Notes under the pieces: model-generated | The model's input: only the letters and a program-made list of their open reading frames with translations | What the model was told of the DNA's origin: nothing | Databases searched by the model: none | Position numbers and translations under genes: made by a program | Source of the DNA: Microglena sp. YARC | Taxonomy: Eukaryota; Chlorophyta; Chlorophyceae; Chlamydomonadales; Chlamydomonadaceae | Assembly (NCBI GenBank): GCA_022414725.1 | Contig: CM039464.1 | Span: 50,141,781-50,205,780 of the forward strand | Reading direction: 5' to 3' | DNA: 64,000 nucleotides | Shown here: piece after piece, positions 29,202 through 41,983 of the stretch | How the letters are laid out: each line of letters starts with the position of its first letter | Numbering within the stretch: position 1 is the first letter of the stretch

Positions 29202-31600
29202 AGCTACAGGTACGCTGAGGATGCTTGTAGGTGATAAATCTCGCGAGCACTGGACAGATACTGAGTAAGATGGTGGAGCCAATCTTGTACAACCCAGTGC
29301 CGCTGACCTGCACACAGAGATATGATGGGGGTTGGGTTATATATGTGGCATGCAAGTACTGAAAGGAGGTGATCTATGCAAGCAGTATAGAAATATAATA
29401 TGCCCATGTCAGATCAATACATTAGCTACCAAATATAATGTATTTCCAGTAAATGGTTGCTCGCGTTTCCCCGTAATATTTGTATGCCTATCACTGACTT
29501 GATAATATAACATTCCCATTCCCTTCATCCAAGTGCCTGACACCTGTCAGAAGTGAGCTGCTTAAAAACTAAGGCTTCTGATAACTCCATGTAAGGCCGG
29601 TTATCGTCTTCTGGTAGATGATTGGCAGACAGGCACATATCATGAGGGGCACAACGCTACAGTGATATCGATATGCCAAATTGACCTGGCAGAAAGGGAA
29701 GGACCTTCAGAGACAGCACGATGATACACCTATGGTCGTACTCTCCCCTATGAACCAGGGCTAATTAAACTTCAGGATTTCGGCTGCCAGAGCTGAGACT
29801 GAGTTGGATGGTAATAGGTCGCAACAAGGATGTCTTCGATCCCCTCATGGGACTGGCATCTTGGTCGAGCAGACTGAGTACTAAGGGCATGCTAAGTTGT
29901 GCATGAGCAGAGCAGAGCAGAGCGAGGGCTTGCTGCGCGTTGGTAGTTGATCGAGGTAGCCGTTCAGACGCCACTTGAGAAGAAAATGGGTGGCAAACAT
30001 GCCTGAAGATGACAGAATTTGGCAGGACACTCGCACCGGAACATGCATTTCATTACTTTACTAGGCCAGTGGGCAGCGATCACTGATTAGCTCTGTCGCA
30101 GGGGACATCCCGGGGGACATCCGGTGTAGGATATAGCTGTTGCGACTCTCCGTGAAACTGAATAATGCCAGACAGCACTTTGCCCTGGTCAATTGACAGA
30201 GCACTAGCGCTCAGCGCTTCATGCATGATTAGTCCGGTGGGCGTGAGCGAGGCGCTAAGTCACTGCTTACCTGGAGACCAGCTGTGTTTTCGTCGCAATG
30301 GACAAAGCAACAGGGTGCGAACAGCGTTGAACAGGCTAAGGCCGATCCAAGGCAAGATAGCATCAGGGTCTAGAATATGAGGTAAAGGAAATAAATCTAC
30401 TCTCTGGACGGAGGACGAGGAAGCGGAAATCGAACATCTCGAAATGAGAGATCCAGGCTGGCGCCAGAACAAATATGAAGGGTCTCCCTATGCAGGCCCA
30501 GTTGAGTGAGTGCGACAACTGAACCCTAAGAGTCCCTATGTGGAAGTTCGACCCTGGTTGGCAACAATTACAACGACAGCTCATTGATGGTAACGACAAG
30601 TCATAGTTGTCAAAGTTAACCGTGCTTCTAGTGGAGGACAAGCAGAAAATATAAATACCATATGTTGTCAGCTTTGTTAATTGAACCACATTCATTGTAT
30701 TCAGCAGCAGGTAGGTAAGCACCGAGGTAACCATGCTTATTCTATTTCATTCCCTTACAGAGTTTGGGATTGAAATTTAAATTTAAATTGTTACATCCGT
30801 GTCATACAGTTACTCACAGGACGTGATGTTGCGGACACCACAGCGTAAGCCGGAGCTAGCTATAGTCACCGCAGAGTTTGGGATAAGACTAGGTAACATT
30901 TTCAAAACTCCAAAAATATTTGATCAGATGTCTACAACCTTCATAGTATTCATCAGGAGTTATTGTTGCAGACTTTTAGCTGTTGAGTGCCCATAATAAT
31001 TTAATAAGTGACTTAGACCGGATTTGGTCCTATTGTCACCTCCTCAAAAATCGATCTCCAACTCTGTCTCTATTTTTCTTCTCACAATCTTTCTTATATT
31101 TGTGATTCAGTGAAGAGAATCCAGATATGCATATTCCCATTAAATTCTTTATTGGACCAGCTGATTCCTATTGCCGACACAACCCATAATAGGTTCTCCT
31201 CACTCACTCAATTACTCGGGTGGCGCGAAGGAGCGTATTACTATACATGGGACCAGCTGATTCTGTTGCCAACACTTCAGCATTATGGATTATCTGTCAA
31301 CAAATCTACATGTATGACCGGTTACTACTGCTAGGGTTATTCTGGGGGACTCCCAAATCTGCATCATGAGACGCAGCCGGTTTCAAAATATGCATCTGCA
31401 ACTCAACGGACCTTCCCACATCTGCCTTGATGACGAAGCAGACTCTCCAAAATAGGTGTAACGCAACACGCAGCGTGTAGAACAATGTGTAGTAGTTGAG
31501 ACCACTGTATTATTCAGCTGAAGTAAGAGAGCACAGGACGGTATTAATTTGGGGCCCAGACAACTAGTGCGTACCAGGGGTGTTCAGGACGCTGCGTCCT
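29202..31600. other. Intergenic, no gene recognised
   Basis: ORFs of 60-123 codons on both strands have no recognisable features. A likely 5' UTR splice acceptor of the ARM gene (TGTGTGCAG|GTC) lies at about 29310. A GACCAGCTGATTC motif occurs twice (31157 and 31252). Confidence 0.45.
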
Positions 31601-31609
31601 GCGTCGCAT

Positions 31610-32010
31610 CGAAGGTACCCTTGCTGTATCGACCCTACTTGCGAGAGTAGGAAGGGGGTGGTGAGGTTCGATTCCTCAGTATTTTGGCGTCCTGGCCCTA
31701 AGCAAACCTTGTAGGGAAGTACTGTCGGATTTCTGCCCTCGTGGTGGTTCTCTAGTTATGTCTCCTTGATTCCGCCTCTAACGACCATGGCAGGGAGCTT
31801 GTCTGCTGTGGTCAACAGGGGTAGTGGTGAATGTTCGTTTGGTCGTGGGTTGGTATCTCTCACCAACCCTAAGTGCGCCTACTTTGCATATTGTAGGAGT
31901 GGCACCACCATTCGAACTGAATCCTCCGTGTCGCTGGTTTGTGTCGGGAGACCCACCTCCTGGGGTGAAAGTCCTTTCACAACTAAAAAAAAAAAAAAAA
32001 AAAAAAAATT
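31610..32010 (+). mobile_element. SINE-2 with 24-base poly(A) tail
   Basis: The head has a B-box GGTTCGATTCC inside a perfect five-pair T-arm (TGAGG/CCTCA). The body contains TGTCTCCTTGATTCCGCCTC and GTCGGGAGACCCACCTCCTG, and the element ends in A24 (about 31985-32008). The two fullest copies differ enough to suggest different ages; the long A tail makes this the younger. Confidence 0.75.
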
Positions 32011-32347
32011 GCGTCGCAGGTGTAAGATCATGTACGAAAGCTTATATTCTTTGAAATAACCATATTGCAAACAAGCCCAATACCAGAATTTGATAAATGG
32101 TCAACTCCGTGGCAAGAGCCCTGCAGGGCTCACAATACACGCATCTGCTACCATCCTTGCATACATGGCTGGGTTAGTTAAGACATATATGGGAACCTAG
32201 CCACGCAACTACCGTAGTCTCCAGTATATCTGACGGGGTAGGGATGGGGGTGGGAGGCTGTTTACACCCCCGGGAAGCTCTAAGTTGAAAGGACCAGTGT
32301 AAACGTAGGCTAGTTACGACATGCTTGGTTGCCTCACTCACTCCTCA

Positions 32348-32713
32348 CTATTCAAGTATCGTAAAATCCAATACCTCGGCACGACAAGCAGGGCACAGGG
32401 ATGACTTTGCTAGCACGTCATGAACACAGCGGGAGCACATGATAACATGGCGACAGGGCTCCAAGTACACGTCCCGCTCCCTGTTTAAATACACAACACA
32501 CAACTCATCAGCATCATCACCCTCCCCTGCAGGTTGCTGATGCATCAGATGCTTCTCTGCATCCTTGCCCCCACCCTCAGACACCTGATCAGCTCCCAGC
32601 TGCTCTCCTTTGCTCTTCCCCTTCTTCTTCCCCTTCTGCCTCTGCTTCTTCTCCTTCTTGGCTTTAGCCTTGGCCTCCTTCATAGCTTCCTCCCTCTCTT
32701 CTTCTAACAGTTC
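32348..32713 (-). pseudogene. Second copy of the RING exon
   Basis: Begins after TCTCTTCAG| with ELLEEEREEAMKEAKAKAKK and keeps one frame through the RING, because it lacks the 31-bp duplication of the first copy. The RING reads CVVYLNRERDVYLEPCRHVI, then MCSRC...LCPACR. The second zinc ligand is Tyr (CVVY), while the last pair, lost in copy 1, is intact here. It ends TAG TGA like copy 1. Whether it is expressed is unknown; only a truncated ARM-side exon precedes it. Confidence 0.75.
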
Positions 32714-33102
32714 CTGAAGAGAAAGTATGTGTGGACAAGTATGGTCACTTTGTTCTTCCTTACGTATGTATGTGCTTGTACATCTCTCAATCAGCGCTAT
32801 CCTGTGCCTTACTAGATTTATGATTTGCTTGTGATACCATCAGGATCAGAGCCAGATGAAGGCATACATCATGTTAGGCCCTCATGAAAGTTAGAGCACT
32901 GAATCCATATCTAGATCCACAACCCCATCACAAACACAAACACCATCATTGTTCTCACCACCACCACCACCACCACTAGCATTGTAACCATCACCATAAC
33001 CATTTATACGCCCCCCCCCCCCCCCCCCCCCCCCACACACACACACCGCCCTCATCCCCCCCCCCACCATCACCATGCCATCAACATTCCATCATCTCTC
33101 AC

Positions 33103-33320
33103 CTGCATAAGCTTGTCTGAGTCCAAAGGCTCCGCAGCTGAGGTGGTGGCCACGGGACGTTCAAGCACGGATGTTGAACTGCCCTCATGTGAAGCCTGTC
33201 CATTCACATGCTTACTGTTGGATACACAATCCCCGCAAGAGCACACGTCCTGCAACGACACATAGAGCATGTCCAGCTGCTCCTGCACCTGTGGTGGGTA
33301 GCTTCTAGCAGCGTTCACGT
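33103..33320 (-). pseudogene. Truncated ARM-side exon of the second copy
   Basis: Matches codons from ARSYPPQVQEQLDMLYVSLQ to LMQ| of the first gene, with the same phase-0 donor (33103/33102). The similarity stops abruptly near 33320, so all armadillo repeats are missing and the segmental duplication boundary lies inside this exon. Confidence 0.75.
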
Positions 33321-33399
33321 CTGGGCTGGGCCCAACTTGCAATACCGACCCACGACCAAACGAACGTGCACTACTACCCCTAAAATAACCCTATCACCC

Positions 33400-33655
33400 C
33401 TTAGGACACCCAGTGCACCTGTGGGCGTAGTCTAACCCAAAGGGCTTGCGTGTGACCAGGTCAACACACAGGATGCGGGAAGAGTGGATATGGATGTCCA
33501 TACCCTATCACTGCTTGAGCCACCCAATGCGCTTGTGGGTGTAGTCCAACATAAAGGGCTTGCGTGTGACCAGGTCAGCACATAGGATACCTGAAGAGTA
33601 GACAGAGATATCCAGACCCACCATTCCAGCGACCATCACCCTCACCTGGTTGTGT
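33400..33655 (-). pseudogene. Tandem copies of an unrecognised last exon
   Basis: 33655-33508 follows TTGTGTGCACACAACCAG| and encodes VRVMVAGMVGLDISVYSSGI, then LCADLVTRKPFMLDYTHKRI and a stop. 33505-33400 repeats it with changes (HSSRILCVDLVTRKPFGLDY). The K-R-I-G-W ending recalls the end of pepsin-type aspartic proteases, but that is weak. It looks like another terminal exon duplicated in place. The rest of the gene is not visible upstream. Confidence 0.4.
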
Positions 33656-34440
33656 GCAGGAGGGGGGGAGGGGAGCGAGCGGGTGGGTGGTGGTGGGGAG
33701 GTGGGCTGGCAGGGGGGGGGGGCGTGGGTGTGGGAGGGAAAAGTGGCGAGTATGGGCAATTGCTTGCTGACAACAATTTACAAATTCAAACAATCGTTTT
33801 ATTGAATCCCACAAAAAGCTTTTTAGGGGCTCAGTTCATCAGTGTTTTTTCCGTCTAGCCTGATATCATAGTTAATCAGTTACGCAAGTCCATATAGCCT
33901 ACTTGGCTACCCATGGACTGAAACAACATATATCATGTGGAACCCCCTACCCAAAAGCACACTCCAAGTAATCCTTCCTGGTAATTTATAGATAATCTTG
34001 ATTGTTTGAGGTCCATGCAGCTTGTTAGCCTTCCCGTGGACTGGAACACGAAGGAAAAAGATAGACACGCATGATGTTACTCACAAGAAAAGGTAAAAAA
34101 AAAAACAGCTCCCCCCCCCCACCCCCACCCCCACCCGCCCCACCACCACCACCACAACCACCCAAAAAGACGAAAACAACGATTCAAGAATGATAGATGA
34201 TTTTCAGTGCTCCATTGAGACCACCCAACTTGACTGTTTAGCCCCATGATGGGCTTGATATGTGTTTAGGCCCATGATGGGCTTGATATGTATTACATTT
34301 ATTCCACAAACTTGCTGAGAGTTTCAGCCATGGGTGTTTGTACACAAGATATTTTCTGATTTAATGAGCCAGGTTTGGATTTTGCTGCCAAGATTGAAAT
34401 TGAATCCCCCCTCCCCCCCCCCCACCAGCCCCCCCCATGT
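33656..34440. other. Low-complexity and family B sequence
   Basis: G-rich and C-rich microsatellites surround a family B copy (33825-33925, +). No gene recognised. Confidence 0.5.
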
Positions 34441-34464
34441 CCAACTTTTGGGGCATGGTACAGG

Positions 34465-34850
34465 CACACTTTTTGCGTACTCCCGTTTAGAGCATATTTA
34501 TTTTTTGCGTACTCCCGTTTAGAGCATGGTTATTTTTGCGTACTCCCGTTTAGAGCATATTTATTTTTTGCGTACTCCCGTTTAGAGCATGGTTATTTTT
34601 GCGTACTCCCGTTTAGAGCATATTTATTTTTTGCGTACTCCCGTTTAGAGCATGGTTATTTTTGCGTACTCCCGTTTAGAGCATATTTATTTTTTGCGTA
34701 CTCCCGTTTAGAGCATGGTTATTTTTGCGTACTCCCGTTTAGAGCATATTTATTTTTTGCGTACTCACGTTTAGAGCATGGTTATTTTTGCGTACTCCCG
34801 TTTAGAGCATGGTTATTTTTGTGTACTCCCGTTTAGAGCATGGTTAAAGA
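34465..34850 (+). repeat. Higher-order tandem repeat, two alternating units
   Basis: Twelve units of TGCGTACTCCCGTTTAGAGC. Two variants, AT-TTATTTTTT and ATGGTTATTTT after it, alternate strictly for ten units (period about 63), then two more of the second type follow. Encoded Tyr/Phe-rich ORFs are by-products. Confidence 0.9.
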
Positions 34851-34979
34851 CTAAACATGTTAGAAGTGTATAACATAACATTAGGATCACGCACCATGTC
34901 AAATCTGACCTTAGCCACATCAGCCCAAGCAATATGCTTCACCTCAACGCTGATTCCTTCGCTGGAGCCGCCCCCAACA

Positions 34980-35740
34980 CCGCGGACTACGTGGTAGGTG
35001 GACCTGTGGATATATAAATAAATAGTATATATTATGTATCAGGGGGCGGAGGGGCAGGAAGACATATGTTTTGACCGCAAGTTCAAAACGGTGTCCGATT
35101 CAGATGGGAGTTGGAATCGCAGAAGTTTCAAACAATACCAGTTTTTTTTTTAATCTGAAAGTGGGATTTTCTAGCTTTCTGGTTGTAAGCCTCCTCCAGG
35201 GACAGCGTTTGCGTGCTTTTTATAGCTTTTAAAGCTTTGTTAGCCTTTTATAGCTTTTCAGCGCCATTTAGGGCAAACACATTTTGTTTACTTTTTTATA
35301 GCGATATTTTTGCTAAAACGGGTCAAAACTAGCGATCGCTATATATATATCGGTAAAGAAAGCCCTGAACAATATGTTAAATAAGATGTATATGTATGTC
35401 TTAAAATATATACCGCGGACTAGATGGTAGGTGGACCTGTGGATCAATAAATTAATAATATACATTATATATGATGTATATGTATATGTCATATATAATA
35501 ATATACGCGGACTACGTGGTAGGTGGACCTGTGGATAAACACATAAATAGTATATATTATATATAATGTATATGTATATGTCATATAATATATACACCCC
35601 GAACTACGTGGTAGGTGGACCTGTGGATAAATAGATAGATAGTAACATTATATATGATGTATGTGTATATGTCATATATAATATATACCGTGGACTAAAT
35701 GGTAGTTGGACCTCTGGATAAATAAATGAATAGTGCGCTT
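34980..35740 (+). repeat. About 95-bp AT-rich tandem repeat
   Basis: Units with GGACTACGTGGTAGGTGGACC followed by TGTGGATAAATA and a TATATGATGTATATGT stretch recur at about 34983, 35413, 35508, 35600 and 35695. The first is separated by a TATAGCTTTT-rich segment. Confidence 0.75.
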
Positions 35741-35847
35741 TATTAGGAGACATGAGGTTGAGAGGGCCAGCATGTGTGCCTGCACTGGGACCAACCACCA
35801 ATGGACCACCTGTGCACATCATCAGTGTGTGGCTTGTATATTGTTAC

Positions 35848-36300
35848 AATTCAGGGGTAGACCAAATAGGCTAAAGGGACTTGCCCAACCACTAATGGAC
35901 CACCTGTGCACATCATCAGGCACATCATCAGTGTGTGGGTTGTATGTTGTCACAGTCCAGGGGCAGACCAAATAGGTTAAAGGGACTTGCCTGACCATGA
36001 TAGTAGGAGGGGCTAAACAGAAAAGGCACTGTTGGCCTGAACCCCAGACAATCGATTTACCGATGGAGGCCCTGAGTCCGTGCATCAGTGTTTGAGATAG
36101 GGATGAGAATAATAAAATCAAATGATGTGATGGGAATCGTTAAATTAAATTATCTCTGTGGAAAGAGCTCAGGACCTCCGTCAGTAAAACAATTTGTTAG
36201 GGGCCAGTTCACCAGTGCTTGTTTTCACTTAGGCCCTCCTGATATCGAGGTTGGGCAAGTCCCTTTAGCCTATTTGGCTACCCCTGGACTGTAACAAACA
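35848..36300. mobile_element. Family B copies in both orientations
   Basis: 35848-36080 (-) holds two right ends in tandem and one left end; 36165-36300 (+) is a full copy. A short GGGATGAGAATAATAAAATC spacer lies between. Confidence 0.6.
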
Positions 36301-36726
36301 TACCGGTACATAGGGATAGGAATAGGGATAGGTGGCTCAAGAGGGTTTGGGGTTTGGGGTTTGGTATGTTTTGGGAGTCGGGTTTTAGTTTTGATTTGGG
36401 GTGGGAGTGTGTTTTGGTTTTGCGTTTGGGGTGGGTGTTTGATAAGGTGGACACCCTTGCCAAAACAAAACGGCTCCTCTGAGTTCATTAAAACAAATCT
36501 GAAATTGTCAGAATTCTCAGAACTCTCGATTCTCAGGCCCAAGTTTCAGAAATCTCAGGCCAAATTCTGAAGTTGGAGGTACGGACAACGACCTATGAAG
36601 TGCTTTAAAAACACAAACCCAAATCATCCGCTGAATTCCTATGAGCAAATTTCTCATTTCTTATTAGTTATTCAGATTTAGTTATCAAATTTCTCGATTA
36701 TTTGAGGTTGGGCAAGTCCCTTTCGG

Positions 36727-37247
36727 TTAATTGGCTACCCCCTGGACTCCGCACTTTTTTCCGCTACCAGAAGCGATCGATACCTGGAACACCATTTTGG
36801 CCAAACCTTCCGCTACCCTGAGACTCCCCCATCCATCCCCCAAAACCCACCGGGCTGGCCCGGCAGGGCGGCCCTTTGGGCCAGCAAACCAAATTGCTAC
36901 AAGGAGCCCAACCTTGATAGACACCAAACCCTGATCGCTACCAGAAGACCCCCTTTCTGACATGAAAAAAAGCTCTGCCCCCTCCATCGCATCCTCGCGC
37001 CCAGCTGCCAAGTTTCCACATCCCCACACAGGGTCTGATCCAATCCCTTTCGAGGGATGGATCACCCACACCCAGATATCTTCAGGTGTGTGATCCAACA
37101 CTGTGGGCCTTGCTCATTGGTGTAGCACCAACTTCTTCGGACACACATGTGCACTCGGGTCAAGAGACCCTTTTTGAGGCGTTTTGTCATCCCCCACCCT
37201 ACCACCCACCTAGCTACACTCACCCACCCACCAACCCACACACCCAC
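36727..37247 (-). CDS. Unrecognised possible exon left of the satellite
   Basis: Two overlapping minus-strand frames have protein-like composition (LKKGLLTRVHMCVRRSWCYT in one, WVIHPSKGIGSDPVWGCGN in the next). A diverged partial copy of this region lies on the other side of the satellite at 41290-41410. No family was recognised. It may be part of the gene whose putative first exon is at 42184, with the satellite inside an intron. Confidence 0.25.
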
Positions 37248-40200
37248 CTAGCTACACTCACCCACCCACACCCACCCACCTAGCTACACCCATCCACCGA
37301 GCTAGCTACACTACACCCACACTACCCTACACTACACCTACACTACACCTACCCTACACCCTACCCTACCCTACCCTACCCTACCCTGCCCTGCCCTGCC
37401 CTGCCCTGCCCTGCCCTGCCCTGCCCTGCCCTGCCCTGCCCTGCCCTGCCCTGCCCTGCCCTACCCTACCCTACCCTACCCTCTACCCTACCCTCTACCC
37501 TACCCTCTACCCTACCCTCTACCCTACCCTCTACCCTACCCTCTACCCTCTACCCTACCCTCTACCCTACCCTCTACCCTACCCTCTACCCTTCTACCCT
37601 ACCCTCTACCCTACCCTCTCTACCCTACCCTCTACCCTACCCTCTACCCTACCCTCTACCCTACCCTCTACCCTACCCTCTACCCTACCCTCTACCCTAC
37701 CCTCTACCCTACCCTCTACCCTACCCTCTACCCTACCCTCTACCCTACCCTCTACCTACCCTCTACCCTACCCTCTACCCTACCCTCTACCCTACCCTCT
37801 ACCCTACCCTCTACCCTACCCTCTACCCTACCCTCTACCCTCTACCCTACCCTCTACCCTACCCTCTACCCTACCCTCTACCCTACCCTCTACCCTACCC
37901 TCTACACTACCCTCTACACTACCCTCTACACTACCCTCTACACTACCCTCTACACTACCCTCTACACTACCCTCTACACTACCCTCTACACTACCCTCTA
38001 CACTACCCTCTACACTACCCTCTACACTACCCTCTACACTACCCTCTACACTACCCTCTACACTACCCTCTACACTACCCTCTACACTACCCTCTACACT
38101 ACCCTCTACACTACCCTCTACACTACCCTCTACACTACCCTCTACACTACCCTCTACACTACCCTCTACACTACCCTCTACACTACCCTCTACACTACCC
38201 TCTACACTACCCTCTACACTACCCTCTACACTACCCTCTACACTACCCTCTACACTACCCTCTACACTACCCTCTACACTACCCTCTACACTACCCTCTA
38301 CACTACCCTCTACACTACCCTCTACACTACCCTCTACACTACCCTCACTACCCTCTACACTACCCTCTACACTACCCTCACTACACTACCCTCTACACTA
38401 CACTACACTACACTACACTACACTACACTACACTACACTACACTACACTACACTACACTACACTACACTACACTACACTACACTACACTACACTACACTA
38501 CACTACACTACACTACACTACACTACACTACACTACACTACACTACACTTACACTACACTACACTACACTACACTACACTACACTACACTACACTACACT
38601 ACACTACACTACACTACACTACACTACACTACACTACACTACACTACACTACACTACACTACACTACACTACACTACACTACACTACCTACACTACACTA
38701 CACTACACTACACTACACTACACTACACTACACTACACTACACTACACTACACTACACTACACTACACTACACTACACTACACTACACTACACTACACTA
38801 CACTACACTACACTACACTACACTACACTACACTACACTACACTACACTACACTACACTACACTACACTACACTACACTACACTACACTACACTACACTA
38901 CACTACACTACACTACACTACACTACACTACACTACACTACACTACACTACACTACACTACACTACACTACACTACACTACACTACACTACACTACACTA
39001 CACTACACTACACTACACTACACTACACTACACTACACTACACTACACTACACTACACTACACTACACTACACTACACTACACTACACTACACTACACTA
39101 CACTACACTACACTACACTACACTACACTACACTACACTACACTACACTACACTACACTACACTACACTACACTACACTACACTACACTACACTACACTA
39201 CACTACACTACACTACACTACACTACACTACACTACACTACACTACACTACACTACACTACACTACACTACACTACACTACACTACACTACACTACACTA
39301 CACTACACTACACTACACTACACTACACTACACTACACTACACTACACTACACTACACTACACTACACTACACTACACTACACTACACTACACTACACTA
39401 CACTACACTACACTACACTACACTACACTACACTACACTACACTACACTACACTACACTACACTACACTACACTACACTACACTACACTACACTACACTA
39501 CACTACACTACACTACACTACACTACACTACACTACACTACACTACACTACACTACACTACACTACACTACACTACACTACACTACACTACACTACACTA
39601 CACTACACTACACTACACTACACTACACTACACTACACTACACTACACTACACTACACTACACTACACTACACTACACTACACTACACTACACTACACTA
39701 CACTACACTACACTACACTACACTACACTACACTACACTACACTACACTACACTACACTACACTACACTACACTACACTACACTACACTACACTACACTA
39801 CACTACACTACACTACACTACACTACACTACACTACACTACACTACACTACACTACACTACACTACACTACACTACACTACACTACACTACACTACACTA
39901 CACTACACTACACTACACTACACTACACTACACTACACTACACTACACTACACTACACTACACTACACTACACTACACTACACTACACTACACTACACTA
40001 CACTACACTACACTACACTACACTACACTACACTACACTACACTACACTACACTACACTACACTACACTACACTACACTACACTACACTACACTACACTA
40101 CACTACACTACACTACACTACACTACACTACACTACACTACACTACACTACACTACACTACACTACACTACACTACACTACACTACACTACACTACACTA

Positions 40201-41140
40201 CACTACACTACACTACACTACACTACACTACACTACACTACACTACACTACACTACACTACACTACACTACACTACACTACACTACACTACACTACACTA
40301 CACTACACTACACTACACTACACTACACTACACTACACTACACTACACTACACTACACTACACTACACTACACTACACTACACTACACTACACTACACTA
40401 CACTACACTACACTACACTACACTACACTACACTACACTACACTACACTACACTACACTACACTACACTACACTACACTACACTACACTACACTACACTA
40501 CACTACACTACACTACACTACACTACACTACACTACACTACACTACACTACACTACACTACACTACACTACACTACACTACACTACACTACACTACACTA
40601 CACTACACTACACTACACTACACTACACTACACTACACTACACTACACTACACTACACTACACTACACTACACTACACTACACTACACTACACTACACTA
40701 CACTACACTACACTACACTACACTACACTACACTACACTACACTACACTACACTACACTACACTACACTACACTACACTACACTACACTACACTACACTA
40801 CACTACACTACACTACACTACACTACACTACACTACACTACACTACACTACACTACACTACACTACACTACACTACACTACACTACACTACACTACACTA
40901 CACTACACTACACTACACTACACTACACTACACTACACTACACTACACTACACTACACTACACTACACTACACTACACTACACTACACTACACTACACTA
41001 CACTACACTACACTACACTACACTACACTACACTACACTACACTACACTACACTACACTACACTACACTACACTACACTACACTACACTACACTAGCACT
41101 ACACTCACCCACACACACACACCAACCTAGCTACACTCAC
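37200..41140 (+). repeat. Satellite: zoned CCCTA, CCCTG, 12-mer and (CTACA)n arrays
   Basis: From left: CCCACCTAGCTACACTCA minisatellite (37200-37310), CCCTA (37350-37385), CCCTG (37386-37460), a 12-mer TACCCTACCCTC (37470-37905), a 12-mer TACCCTCTACAC (37906-38395), then 2.7 kb of (CTACA)n to 41093 with only two or three imperfect joints (38548, 38686). The CCCACCTAGCTACACTCA type returns at 41101-41240. The true array length may differ from the assembly. Confidence 0.95.
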
Positions 41141-41289
41141 CCACACACACACCTAGCTTCACTCACCCACCCACCTACCTAGCTATACTCTCTCACCCAC
41201 ACACCCACCTAGCTAGCTGGACTCACCCACCCAACCACCCAATTACACACACACAACTACACACCCATGCTTACTCAGATTCCTCCCCC

Positions 41290-41405
41290 ATCCACCGCTT
41301 GCCCAGCTGCCAAGTTCCACATAACCACACACGGTCTGGTCCAGTCCATGTATCACCCACTGATTAGGGCACACGCGCACTCGGGTCGACAGGCGTCCCT
41401 CTTTT
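41290..41405. repeat. Partial duplicate of 37005-37175
   Basis: CAGCTGCCAAGTTCCACAT, then CACACGGTCTGGTCCA, and GCGCACTCGGGTCGA match the other side of the satellite in the same orientation, so the array is flanked by a direct repeat. Confidence 0.65.
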
Positions 41406-41499
41406 AGTCGCACACTCAAGACTAGGGGCGCTGGAGGTAGTGCTGCTGTACTGTCGGTGGGTCCAGCCTGGAGGGGTGGGGAATATTGGTCAGTTAGAT

Positions 41500-41870
41500 T
41501 AGTTAGGTCACCAGCTCAGTAGGTTTGGTTAAGCAGTTGGGTTACCACTTCAGTTGGGTTGGTTGAGCAGTTGGGTTACCACTTCAGTTGGGTTGGTTGA
41601 GCAGTTGGGTTACCAGTTCACTTGGGTTGGTTGAGCAGTTGGGTTACCAGTTCAGTTGGGTTGGTTGAGCAGTTGGGTTACCAGTTCAGTTGGGTTGGTT
41701 GAGCAGTTGGGTTACCAGTTCAGTTGGGTTGGTTGAGCAGTTGGGTTACCAGTTCAGTTGGGTTGGTTGAGCAGTTGGGTTACCAGTTCAGTTGGGTTGG
41801 TTGAGCAGTTGGGTTACTACTTCAGTTGGGTTGGCTGAGCAGTTGGATTACCAGTTCAGTTGGGTTGGTT
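41500..41870 (+). repeat. 34-bp tandem repeat, eleven copies
   Basis: GCAGTTGGGTTACCAGTTCA followed by GTTGGGTTGGTTGA, nearly identical units. Confidence 0.9.
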
Positions 41871-41983
41871 GGACACACTCACACACTGACCCCTGAAGGC
41901 GTCATACAATGCACACACACTCTCACCCCTGAAAGTCTCATGTCTTGCACACACACACACACACACACACACACCTGAAGGTC

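Noticed and set aside
32891..33076. Gly-rich 61-codon ORF.
   Set aside because: It lies in the intron of the second ARM-RING copy and comes from the C24 run.
37350..37460. Telomere or interstitial telomeric repeat.
   Set aside because: Units are CCCTA and CCCTG, not CCCTAAA, and the array is embedded between related non-telomeric sequence.
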